Source: Alistipes dispar (GTDB lineage Bacteria > Bacteroidota > Bacteroidia > Bacteroidales > Rikenellaceae). Taken from it: DNA of 64,000 nucleotides. Within the stretch, counting starts at the first letter, position 1. Every line of letters begins with the position of its first letter. Below the pieces are notes generated by a model that did no database searches, was not told the origin of the DNA, and saw only the letters and a program-made list of their open reading frames with translations. The stretch lies in the NCBI RefSeq assembly GCF_006542685.1, contig NZ_AP019736.1, forward strand, positions 1,150,001-1,214,000. The letters run 5' to 3'. Shown here piece after piece: positions 17,201 to 25,757 of the stretch. The translations under genes and the position numbers were made by a program.

Positions 17201-20011
17201 CTACCGGAGCTCGAACTCGTAGGTCCCCGAGCCCACCGAGTAACGTATCTTCCCGTCACCGGAGGAGGGAATCGGCGCAATCGACGGAATGTCCCGCAGG
17301 CGGACGCCGTTCACGCGGGGATTCCGTCCGACCGCCCCGGCAGGCAGAATCAGCTCGGCCACGGTATTCGCCGGGACGCGGATCGTCAGCATACCCCCGC
17401 CGTCACGCCGTTTCCATGCCGAGACGATCTCCCCGTAGAGCGACCGGCATCCGACGCTGACCTCCGCGAGCCCCGAATCCAGCCCCGGCTCGATGACGAA
17501 CTCCCGGAAGCCCGGCTTCGCCTCGTCGGGACGGATTCCGCCGAGGTACTTGTAAAGCCAGAAACCGATATAAGCGCCGTAGGGATGATGGCCGCTTCCG
17601 GGTCCGTTCTGGTTGATGGATTCGGACATCGTGCTCCGCTCGCTCTGCACCATGTGGAGCCACCCGGGGCTTTCCGGCCGGGTCAGCATCCGGTAGGCCA
17701 CGTCGAAGCGGCCGCTGCGGGGCAGGTAGTCCATCGTGAAATTGCCACCGATGAATCCGGCGCTGATATGCCCGTTCCGCAGGTCGATCGCATCGAGCAG
17801 CCGCTGCCCGACCTTCGCCTTCAGCGTGTCGGGCACGAGCCCGAGAGCCAGCGGCAGCGCCTGCGCCGTCTGCGAATTCTCCGCATAGATGCCGGTCCGG
17901 GGATCGAGGAACTCCCGGTTGAACCGCTCCCGGATCCGTTCGGCGAGCGCCCCGTAATGCTCCGACAGCCGCCGGTCGTAGCCGAGGATTTCGGCGTATT
18001 CGGCCAGACGGCGGCTCATCCAGTAATAGCCCGCGGTCGAGGTCTGCGCCACGGGCGTCAGGTTCGACGCCTGGCTGGTGGTGTCGGGATTCAGGTCGAG
18101 CCAGTCGCCCAGCGACCATGTAACGATATGGTCGCGGGCCGTCGAGGTCAGGAAGTCCACATAGGCCTTGAGCGCGGGGAAGGCGTACTCCAGCACCCCG
18201 ACGTCTCCGGTGTGAAGATAGAGCTTGTCGGTCAGCAGGAAGATCGAACCGCCCCACCACGGATCGTCCCAGTAGTCCAGACTGCCGTCCTCGTGGACAT
18301 AGCCCCACCCGGCCGACGGCACGGTGGAGGGGATGTGCCCCGACGGGGCCTGGGCGTCCCGGAAGTCCCTCAGCGCCTTCTTATAGGCGTTCAGCGCATC
18401 GAAATTGTAGAGGTAGGACTCCATGACCACCGCCGCGTCGAGCGTCCAGCCCATCTTCTCCCGCGTGGGTTCCTCGCCGGGAATGCCGTGGATGGAGTTC
18501 AATAGCGTCCGCCGAACCGCCGCGTTCAGCTCGTTCAGCTTCGGCATGGAGCAATGGAACGTCCCGGCCGACGGCAGGTCCGTATGAACGCATTTGGCCG
18601 TGAAATCCTCCGGAGACGGCTCGTAGGTCAGCCCCCGCACCTGCATGTAGCGGAATCCGTGATAGGTAAAACGGGGTTCGAACGTCTCCATGCCCTCCCC
18701 GCCGAGAATCAGCAGTCCGGTCTGATAGCGCCCGCGGGTGTGCCACGTGCTGTTCTGCGTATCCAGCGAGCCGTCGGCCTTCAGCACCTCGTTGAACTGC
18801 AATTCGACGGTCTGTCCCCGCTCGCCCCGCACCCGCGCCTCGACCCAGCCGGTGAGGTTCTCGCCGAAATCCACCAGATAGACCCCGGGAGAGGTCTGCA
18901 CGACCCGTTCCGCCGGCAACTCCCCGGTCACGCGCATCGGCGGCATCGGGTCCGCCGTCAGACGGCCCAACGGAGCGGGAACCCGGCAGACCGGCCGCCA
19001 CAGGCTGTCGCGGAATCCGACCTCGTTCCAGCCGTGCACGGTCCGGGTGTGGTCGATCGTCTCGCCCGACCGGACGCTGTTGTAAACGATCTCGCCGTGG
19101 CCCCACCGCCACGTGCGGTCGGTGGCGATCACCTCGCGCGCACCCGATTCGTACTCGACGACGATATTCAGCCTCACCTTCGGCGGCGTGCGCCAGTTCA
19201 CGTCGTGCATGCCGAAGACATCCCGCGTCGGCGAGCTGTACCAGCCGTTGCCCAGCACGATGCCCACGGCATTGCTCCCCGCCGCCAGCCGGTCCGTAAC
19301 GTCGTAGGCCGCATACACCACCCGCTTGTCGTAATCGGTGAACAGCGGGTCCAAGACCCGGTCGCCGACCTTGCGGCCGTTGATATAGAGTTCGTAATAG
19401 CCCAGTCCGCAGATGAACGCCGTCGCCCTGCGGACCGGCGAGGGCAGCTCCACCTGCCGGCGCATATATACGGCGGCACTGTCCTCCATGAACCAGTTCT
19501 CCCGCTCGGTCCGCCGGTTCGACTTGTACCTGCGGTGCGGCAGCACCTCGGCGAAACGGGAGGACACCCACTCCCCCTTCCAGTCGAACTCGTCGAACAG
19601 CCCGGTCCGCCACGATGCCACCGGACTCCAGTCCGATTCGGCGCCGTCCGTGTCCCACACCTTCACCTTCCAATAGTAATCGCAGCAGGGCAGCAGCGGA
19701 ACGCCCCCGAATTTCACATGCTGGCTCCGCCCCTCCCGCACGACGCCGGAGTCCCATACATCGCCGCGGTCCGCCTCCAACAGCTTTCGGTCCGAAGCGA
19801 CCAGCACCCGGTAGGCTCCCTGCAAATACCCGGGTCTTCCGGTGTCGATCCGCCAGCCCAGCGACGGACGCCGGTCCCCCATGCCGAGCGGCTCCTCCGC
19901 GTAATTGCAGGTCAGCCCCAGCGGGCGGGCATCGCGGGCGGCGGCCGCTCCGGCCGCAACCGCCGCAAGGAGAAATGCCAAGGATAAAAATCCGTTTTTC
20001 AGGTAATTCAT
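17201..20011 (-). CDS. GH78 alpha-L-rhamnosidase (PUL1)
   Basis: Inverting alpha-L-rhamnosidase, exported. The start is placed at the ATG at 20009-20011 (MNYLKNGF), giving 936 residues beginning with a normal signal peptide (about 1-25); the frame stays open for 121 codons further upstream, but that part is low-complexity and Arg/Gly-rich and would bury the signal. Seen: fibronectin-like N-terminal domain, Bac_rhamnosid_N (ATAFICGLGYYELYINGRKVGD, PLFTDYDKRVVY), the VYLVDFGENLTGWVEARV motif, the (alpha/alpha)6 barrel with GEEPTREKMGWTLDA, where Glu518 is the likely general acid, and NGHISAGFIGGNF. First gene of the leftward PUL1 enzyme operon; it faces the ECF sigma gene across 554 bases. Confidence 0.94.
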   Translation of the reverse strand: MNYLKNGFLSLAFLLAAVAAGAAAARDARPLGLTCNYAEEPLGMGDRRPSLGWRIDTGRPGYLQGAYRVLVASDRKLLEADRGDVWDSGVVREGRSQHVKFGGVPLLPCCDYYWKVKVWDTDGAESDWSPVASWRTGLFDEFDWKGEWVSSRFAEVLPHRRYKSNRRTERENWFMEDSAAVYMRRQVELPSPVRRATAFICGLGYYELYINGRKVGDRVLDPLFTDYDKRVVYAAYDVTDRLAAGSNAVGIVLGNGWYSSPTRDVFGMHDVNWRTPPKVRLNIVVEYESGAREVIATDRTWRWGHGEIVYNSVRSGETIDHTRTVHGWNEVGFRDSLWRPVCRVPAPLGRLTADPMPPMRVTGELPAERVVQTSPGVYLVDFGENLTGWVEARVRGERGQTVELQFNEVLKADGSLDTQNSTWHTRGRYQTGLLILGGEGMETFEPRFTYHGFRYMQVRGLTYEPSPEDFTAKCVHTDLPSAGTFHCSMPKLNELNAAVRRTLLNSIHGIPGEEPTREKMGWTLDAAVVMESYLYNFDALNAYKKALRDFRDAQAPSGHIPSTVPSAGWGYVHEDGSLDYWDDPWWGGSIFLLTDKLYLHTGDVGVLEYAFPALKAYVDFLTSTARDHIVTWSLGDWLDLNPDTTSQASNLTPVAQTSTAGYYWMSRRLAEYAEILGYDRRLSEHYGALAERIRERFNREFLDPRTGIYAENSQTAQALPLALGLVPDTLKAKVGQRLLDAIDLRNGHISAGFIGGNFTMDYLPRSGRFDVAYRMLTRPESPGWLHMVQSERSTMSESINQNGPGSGHHPYGAYIGFWLYKYLGGIRPDEAKPGFREFVIEPGLDSGLAEVSVGCRSLYGEIVSAWKRRDGGGMLTIRVPANTVAELILPAGAVGRNPRVNGVRLRDIPSIAPIPSSGDGKIRYSVGSGTYEFELR

Positions 20012-20222
20012 AACACCGGTGTTTTTTTCAAGGGTGAACGCCTCCCGCCCCGGATTGCGGAACGGCAGGCCTCCGGGGTCCGAAGCCCCGCCACGATTCC
20101 ACCGGCCTCGTTCCGCCCCGCTTCCGGGCGCATTCTCCGGGTTCCGTCCGGAATCCCGGCCGACGGTCCTTCGCCGAACCGGACGTTCCTCCGCCAAAAG
20201 GCCGGCAGAGCGTGTCTCACGG

Positions 20223-20230
20223 CAAAAATA
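20223..20230 (-). promoter_or_regulatory. Candidate -7 box for the PUL1 enzyme operon (GH78 first)
   Basis: The minus strand reads TATTTTTG, matching TAnnTTTG. The nearest CAAA (plus strand, 20257-20260) is a TTTG on the minus strand but 26 bases away, longer than the usual 19-21. If used, the GH78 mRNA has a leader of about 205 bases. The remaining 20012-20473 holds no convincing gene. Confidence 0.4.
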
Positions 20231-20473
20231 CAACGGCACGCCCTGCCGGCCGCCAACAAAAATGCTCTTATCCCATGACAAATTGACACGCGTAAACCCA
20301 TATCCGCGCATCCGTCCGAAAAGTCGTCCGTCCCGACGCGGACGAACCGCTGCGACGGACACTCCCGGCCGCACGGTCGGCGCCGCGTTCCTTCCGGACG
20401 CGGCACGGTCCCCGGCAGGAGGCCCCGCGATGCGGGCAGAGGCCCCCGAAGTGTGCGAAAAGCCCTGCGCATG

Positions 20474-20504
20474 TTTGCAGATACGCGATTAAATATTACA
20501 TTTG
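20474..20504 (+). promoter_or_regulatory. Bacteroidota-type promoter for the ECF sigma gene
   Basis: TTTG (20474-20477), 19-nt spacer, TACATTTG (20497-20504): an exact match to the primary-sigma promoter pattern of Bacteroidota. Predicted start near 20511, leader about 55 bases. Confidence 0.88.
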
Positions 20505-20565
20505 CGGACGCAGACCGCCTCCTGTCCGACACGGGCGCGGCCGGGCAAACGCAGCAGACGAACGG

Positions 20566-21150
20566 ATGACAGCCGCCGAAATACAGGACAACCGGAGAGT
20601 TGTCGATTTGCTTCGCAGGGGCGACGAGGCGTGTTTCGACGCACTCTTCCGGCGTTATTACAAGCCCCTGTGCGCCTACGCCTCGCGGTTCGTCACCGTG
20701 GACCGGGCCGAGGAACTGGTGCAGGATACGCTCATGTGGGTATGGGAAAGCCGCGATAAGCTGCTGCCCGAAATGCCCCTCAAGTCGCTGCTCTTCACCA
20801 TCGTCAAGAACAAGTCGCTGAACAGCGTGGCGCGCGACACGATCCGCAGCAAGATCATCCGCCGGCTGGCCGAACAATACGAGGCCCAATTCGACGACCC
20901 GGATTTCTACCTCGAAAACGAACTGGCCGACAGACTGGCCGCAGCATTGAGAAAAATGCCGCCCGAATTTCAGGAGACATTCCGGATGCACCGTCTCGAA
21001 GGAATGACCCACAAGGAGATAGCCTCCGCGCTGGGCGTATCGCCCCAGACGGTGAACTACCGCATCGGACAGACCGTCAGAACGCTCCGCGAGGAGCTGA
21101 AGGAGTACTGGCCTCTGCTCGTGCTGCTGCTGGGCCAGCGCCTTTCCTGA
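20566..21150 (+). CDS. ECF-type RNA polymerase sigma factor (PUL2 regulator)
   Basis: 194-residue extracytoplasmic-function sigma-70 factor. Seen: region 2 (about 25-92: ACFDALFRRYYKPLCAYA, AEELVQDTLMWVWESRD, KSLLFTIVKNKSLNSV) and region 4 (about 130-185: LRKMPPEFQETFRMHRLEGMTHKEIASALGVSPQTVNYRI, a helix-turn-helix). It should direct transcription of the STN-SusC/SusD operon when released by the FecR protein encoded 78 bases downstream. Its own promoter is a perfect housekeeping type, so the system is kept in a ready state. Lacks domains beyond sigma-2 and sigma-4. Confidence 0.96.
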   Translation: MTAAEIQDNRRVVDLLRRGDEACFDALFRRYYKPLCAYASRFVTVDRAEELVQDTLMWVWESRDKLLPEMPLKSLLFTIVKNKSLNSVARDTIRSKIIRRLAEQYEAQFDDPDFYLENELADRLAAALRKMPPEFQETFRMHRLEGMTHKEIASALGVSPQTVNYRIGQTVRTLREELKEYWPLLVLLLGQRLS

Positions 21151-21228
21151 AAAAAATTCCAAAAAAATCGTTTCTCCGCTTAGCAATCCGCCGCCGCGGA
21201 TTGTATTACTATACAGAACGACGAAAAA

Positions 21229-22230
21229 ATGACGGATTTCAAACCAGACGAAGGTACGCTGGCCGCCTATCTCGAAGGCAGGCTCGACCCGGAAACGGCC
21301 GCAGCGGTCGAAGCGTGGCACGACGCCTCGCCCGAACACCGCAAACGGCTCGAAGAGATCTACTACGTGCTGTTCGTCGGCGACCGGATTTCGGCCGTAG
21401 CCGGAATCGACGTGGAACGCTCCCTGAGAAGGGTCAAACGGCGCATGGCCGCCGGCCGCCGGTCCCGCATCCGGCGGCTGGTCTTCCGGACCGCCTCGGC
21501 CGCCGCTGCCGTCGTCCTGCTCCTGACGGGCGGCATGACGGCCGTATCGGTCTCGAAACGGCTGTCGCAGCCGACGATCGTCTCGACACAGATGGGCGAA
21601 CGCTCGCAGGTGGTACTGCCCGACGGCTCGAAAGTCTGGCTCAACTCGTGCAGCCGCGTGGAGTACTCCGCCCCGCTTCTTTCACGCGAACGGCGCGTGA
21701 AGATGGAGGGCGAAGCCTACTTCGAGGTGGAACACGACCGGCACGCTCCGTTCGTCGTCAGTACGAACGGACTGAACGTCCGGGTGCTCGGCACACGCTT
21801 CAACATCCGCAACGACGACACGAACCACCGCGTCACCACCGTGCTGCTGGAGGGGGCCGTAACGGCCGACACCCGGGAACACCGGTGCGCCCCGATACGC
21901 CTGCGTCCGGCGCAGCAGCTCGTCTATGACACCCGGAAAGGAGAGATGCGCCTGACCGACTGCACCTCGGCCGAGGCGTCGATCAGCTGGATCGACGGCC
22001 GCCTGCACTTCGACCGCAGCACCTTCGCCGAGATCGTCGCCGAACTGAAACGCTACTACAACGTGGACGTGCACTTCACGGACGCCTCCCTGCGCAACGA
22101 ACGCTTCTCGGGCGATTTCCACGTCGAGGACGGCATCTACCACATCATGGCCGTACTCCGGCTGACACGGAAATTCTCCTACACGGTGCATGGCAACGAC
22201 ATTTACCTCCACGCCATTCCGCCGAAATAG
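21229..22230 (+). CDS. FecR-type anti-sigma factor, inner-membrane (PUL2 regulator)
   Basis: 333-residue transmembrane anti-sigma factor. Seen: cytosolic N-terminal sigma-binding helices (1-80), one membrane segment at about 87-108 (AAAAVVLLLTGGMTAVSV), periplasmic FecR domain at about 118-215 (QVVLPDGSKVWLNSCSRVEY, GEAYFEVEHDRHAPFVVSTNGLNVRVLGTRFNI), and C-terminal DUF4974 at about 258-330 (DGRLHFDRSTFAEIVAELKRYYNV). In this family the periplasmic part contacts the STN domain of the partner SusC; binding of glycan then frees the sigma factor. The next gene does encode an STN-SusC. A single gene lies between sigma and SusC, so the circuit is complete. Confidence 0.96.
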   Translation: MTDFKPDEGTLAAYLEGRLDPETAAAVEAWHDASPEHRKRLEEIYYVLFVGDRISAVAGIDVERSLRRVKRRMAAGRRSRIRRLVFRTASAAAAVVLLLTGGMTAVSVSKRLSQPTIVSTQMGERSQVVLPDGSKVWLNSCSRVEYSAPLLSRERRVKMEGEAYFEVEHDRHAPFVVSTNGLNVRVLGTRFNIRNDDTNHRVTTVLLEGAVTADTREHRCAPIRLRPAQQLVYDTRKGEMRLTDCTSAEASISWIDGRLHFDRSTFAEIVAELKRYYNVDVHFTDASLRNERFSGDFHVEDGIYHIMAVLRLTRKFSYTVHGNDIYLHAIPPK

Positions 22231-22390
22231 AAAAGCGGCGGAACGCCGCACATGCACGACCGAAACCAAAAACCGAATTACAAAATGCCAACCGACCTGC
22301 CTATGACCGAAACTTAGATCGCCGACCTCCGAAAGCCGCCGTCCGCGGCGGCGCCTCTCCACAACTATTTCTTAACCTAAATTTCGACCA
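22231..22390 (+). promoter_or_regulatory. Leader of the STN-SusC operon, probable ECF-dependent promoter region
   Basis: 160 bases without a gene. It has a small stem (GCGGC/GCCGC near 22234-22248) and no TAnnTTTG box. Absence of a housekeeping box is consistent with transcription by the cognate ECF sigma factor, whose promoter motif I cannot identify from one example. Confidence 0.35.
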
Positions 22391-25300
22391 ATGAAAAAAT
22401 CTTATCCTGCAGCAGGCGGGAGAGACCGTGCGGCGTGCGCATGGTTCCGCTGTCTGCTCATCGTACCGATGCTGCTGTTCGGACTTTCCGGCACGGAGGC
22501 CGCAGCCCAGACGCAGCCGCTCCGCGTATCCGTTCAGGCGCAAGACGAAGCCATTTCGGAAGTGTTCCGCTCCATCCGGGAGCAGACGGGGTATTCGTTC
22601 GTCTATAATAACTCCGACGTCGATCGGGCGCGCCGCGTCACGCTCGACGTCACAGACCAGACGCTGCCGGCCGTGCTGGACAGACTCTTCGACGGTTCGG
22701 ACATCGCCTACACGATCAAGGACAAACACATCATCCTCTCGAAAAAATCCGCTCCGCAGCCGTCCTCGGGCTCCGAGGGGGGGGGAATTTCCGGCTCCGT
22801 CAGAGACGCTGAGGGAGTAGGACTGATCGGCGCCAGCGTCATCATCAAAGGCACGACGACCGGCGCGGCCGTAGATGTGGACGGCAACTTCGTCCTGCCG
22901 CAGGCCAGGCCGGGCGACATACTCGTCGTCTCGCTGATCGGCTACCAGACGCTGGAAATTCCCGTGACGGGGCAACCCCTGCAAATCGTCCTGAAGGAGG
23001 AGAACGAGATGCTCGACGCGGTGGTCGTGACGGCCCTCGGCATCAGGAAGGAGGAGAAATCGCTGACATACAACGTCCAGGAAGTCGGCGGCGAAGTGGT
23101 CAATACGGTCAAGGACGCCAACTTCGTCAATTCGCTGGCCGGTAAGATCGCCGGACTGCAAATCAACGCAAGCGCCTCCGGAACGGGCGGTTCCACGCGC
23201 GTGGTGATGCGGGGCGTGAAGTCGATCAGCGGCAACAACAACGCACTGTACGTCATCGACGGCATCCCGATGCCCGACCTGCGGTCGTCGCAGACCGAAG
23301 GCATCTACGAAACCCCCGACGGCGGCGACTTCGAAGGCATCTCCAACCTCAATCCGGAGGACATCGAGTCCATGTCGGTGCTCTCGGGCGCGACGGCCGC
23401 CGCGCTCTACGGTTCGCAGGGCGCCAACGGCGTCATCCTCATCACGACGAAGAAAGGATCGGCAGGACGCGTCCGCGTGAACTTCTCGAACAACACCACC
23501 TTCTCGTCCCCGTTCGTGATGCCCGACTTCCAGAACACCTACGGCACGAGCTCCACCTCCCCGTCGATGAGCTGGGGCACGAAGCTCGACTCGCCGACCT
23601 CCTACGATCCGCGCGACTTCTTCCAGACGGGATTCAACACCACCAACTCCGTCTCGATCTCGGGCGGCACGGAGCGCAACCAGACCTATTTCTCGGCCGC
23701 TTCGCTCAACTCGCGCGGCACGATCCCCAACAACGTCTACAACCGCTATAACTTCTCGGTGCGCAACACGACCCAGCTCGTCAAGGACAAGCTGACGCTC
23801 GACCTGGGCGCCTCCTACATGCGCCAATATTCGCGCAATCCGCTGGTGCAGGGTCTCTACCACAACCCGCTGATCGCCGTCTATCTCTTCCCGCGCGGCG
23901 ACGACATCCGCAAATACCAGATTTACGAACGTTACGACGCCACGGCCGGATACAAGAAACAGTTCTGGCCGCTGGAATTCATCACCGGCGTCGAGAACCC
24001 GTGGTGGGTGGTCAATCGCCAGCTCTTCGAGAACACGGCGTCGCGCTACACCTTCAACGCCACGCTCAAGTGGGACATCGCCGACTGGATCAGCGTCATG
24101 GGCCGCGTCAGGACCGACAATACGGCGATGAACTACACGCGCAAGATCTACGCCTCGTCGAACACCCTCTTCGCATCGGAGTACGGCAACTACCTCGACC
24201 ACAAGGTGAACCACAACAACTTCTATGCCGACGCCCTGCTGAGCATCGACAAGCGGTTCGTCGATGACAGGCTCTCGTTGCAGTTCAACCTCGGCGCGAG
24301 CCTCATGGACGACAAGAACAACGGTTCGGGATTCGAAGGCCATCTGGCGACCCTTCCGAACAAGTTCTCGCTCTACAACATCGACATGTCGCACTCGCAG
24401 ACCAAGCCCTACGCCGACCGTTACCACGACCAGGTGCAGGCCATGTACGCCACGCTGCAATTGGGCTGGAACGGGATGCTCTACCTCGACGTGACGGCCC
24501 GCAACGAATGGGCCTCGCAATTGGCCGGAACCCCCGACGTCAATATCTTCTACCCCTCGGTGGGTCTCTCGGCCGTCATCTCCTCGATGACCGACCTCTC
24601 GGCCGCGGGCATCTCGTTCCTCAAGGTGCGCGGATCGTACGCCGAAGTGGGCAACGCGCCGCAGCGGTTCATCACCGGCGTGAACATCCCGCTCGCCACG
24701 GGCGGCGTCATCTCGTCGTCCACCTACGCCCCGGCGGTCAATCTGACGCCCGAGCGTACCAAGTCCTTCGAGGTCGGCCTGAACGCCAAGTTCCTGGGCA
24801 ACAAGATCTGGCTCGACGCGACCTATTACAACACCAACACCTACAACCAGCTCTTCGAGTACGATGCACCGCCCAGCACGGGCTACAAGAAGGCCTATAT
24901 CAACGCCGGCAAGATCAACAACTGGGGCATCGAGGCCGTGGTCGGCTACAAGAACCGGTGGGAAGAGTTCGCATGGTCCACGAACGTCAATTTCTCGATG
25001 AACCGCAACAAGATCAAGGAGCTGGTTCCCGAAGGCACGCGCGACGTATCGGGCAACCTGGTGGATATCGACGAGGTGAACATGGACTACGGCGGCTACC
25101 GCATGAAGGTCAAGGCCGGCGGTTCGATCGGCGACTTCTACGTAACGGGCCTCAAAACCGACGACTACGGCCGCATCTACGTCGATCCCAACACGAATAC
25201 CGTCACGACCGATCCCAACACGTGGATCTACGGCGGCAACACCGAAGCGCGCTTCCGCCTGGGATGGAACAACCAGTTCTCCTACAAGGGCGTATCGCTC

Positions 25301-25744
25301 GGCGTGCTGATCGACACGCGCATCGGCGGCCAGGGCGTATCGGCCACGCAGGCCCTGCTGGACCGCTGGGGCGCCTCGCAGGCTTCGGCCGACGCCCGCG
25401 ACGACGGCGGCGTATGGATCTCGGAGGACCAGAAGCTGCCCGACGTGCAGACCTTCTACTCCAACAACGGAAACGGCATGTCGATGCTCTCGCACTACGT
25501 CTATAACATGACCAACGTGCGGCTGCGCGAACTCTCGATCGGCTACGACCTCCCTTCGAAGTGGTTCAACGACAAGGTGGGCATGACCGTATCGCTCGTG
25601 GGACGCAACCTGTGGATGATCTACAACAAGGCGCCCTTCGATCCCGAAATCACCGCTTCGACCGGAACCTATTACCAGGGACTCGACTACTTCATGCAGC
25701 CCAGCACCCGGACTTTCGGTTTCAGCGTAAGACTCCAATTCTAA
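22391..25744 (+). CDS. SusC-type TonB-dependent transducer with N-terminal STN domain (PUL2)
   Basis: 1117-residue outer-membrane importer that also signals. Seen: signal peptide ending near residue 38 (AAAQ); STN domain at about 43-115 (VSVQAQDEAISEVFRSIREQTGYSFVYNN); a Ser/Gly linker; carboxypeptidase-like domain at about 132-215 (ISGSVRDAEGVGLIGASVIIKGT); plug with LDAVVVTALGIRKEEKSLTYNVQEVGG, VVMRGVKSI and AALYGSQGANGVILITTKKG; beta barrel ending TFGFSVRLQF. The STN domain is the contact for the FecR protein encoded upstream. The linker codons Glu129-Gly132 are written with a run of nine G (22777-22785), a possible slippage site that would truncate the protein after about 130 residues. 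SusD follows 13 bases later. Confidence 0.96.
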   Translation: MKKSYPAAGGRDRAACAWFRCLLIVPMLLFGLSGTEAAAQTQPLRVSVQAQDEAISEVFRSIREQTGYSFVYNNSDVDRARRVTLDVTDQTLPAVLDRLFDGSDIAYTIKDKHIILSKKSAPQPSSGSEGGGISGSVRDAEGVGLIGASVIIKGTTTGAAVDVDGNFVLPQARPGDILVVSLIGYQTLEIPVTGQPLQIVLKEENEMLDAVVVTALGIRKEEKSLTYNVQEVGGEVVNTVKDANFVNSLAGKIAGLQINASASGTGGSTRVVMRGVKSISGNNNALYVIDGIPMPDLRSSQTEGIYETPDGGDFEGISNLNPEDIESMSVLSGATAAALYGSQGANGVILITTKKGSAGRVRVNFSNNTTFSSPFVMPDFQNTYGTSSTSPSMSWGTKLDSPTSYDPRDFFQTGFNTTNSVSISGGTERNQTYFSAASLNSRGTIPNNVYNRYNFSVRNTTQLVKDKLTLDLGASYMRQYSRNPLVQGLYHNPLIAVYLFPRGDDIRKYQIYERYDATAGYKKQFWPLEFITGVENPWWVVNRQLFENTASRYTFNATLKWDIADWISVMGRVRTDNTAMNYTRKIYASSNTLFASEYGNYLDHKVNHNNFYADALLSIDKRFVDDRLSLQFNLGASLMDDKNNGSGFEGHLATLPNKFSLYNIDMSHSQTKPYADRYHDQVQAMYATLQLGWNGMLYLDVTARNEWASQLAGTPDVNIFYPSVGLSAVISSMTDLSAAGISFLKVRGSYAEVGNAPQRFITGVNIPLATGGVISSSTYAPAVNLTPERTKSFEVGLNAKFLGNKIWLDATYYNTNTYNQLFEYDAPPSTGYKKAYINAGKINNWGIEAVVGYKNRWEEFAWSTNVNFSMNRNKIKELVPEGTRDVSGNLVDIDEVNMDYGGYRMKVKAGGSIGDFYVTGLKTDDYGRIYVDPNTNTVTTDPNTWIYGGNTEARFRLGWNNQFSYKGVSLGVLIDTRIGGQGVSATQALLDRWGASQASADARDDGGVWISEDQKLPDVQTFYSNNGNGMSMLSHYVYNMTNVRLRELSIGYDLPSKWFNDKVGMTVSLVGRNLWMIYNKAPFDPEITASTGTYYQGLDYFMQPSTRTFGFSVRLQF
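22777..22785 (+). repeat. G9 homopolymer inside the STN-SusC gene
   Basis: Nine consecutive G preceded by GA, encoding Glu-Gly-Gly-Gly at residues 129-132 between the STN and the next domain. The Gly codons are two GGG then GGA, although the gene elsewhere uses mainly GGC. A change of one G would shift the frame. Confidence 0.9.
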
Positions 25745-25757
25745 AACCCAAGACCTC

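Noticed and set aside
20012..20374. N-terminal extension of the GH78 protein by 121 codons
   Set aside because: It would place the signal peptide in the interior; the extension is low-complexity and contains the candidate promoter box.
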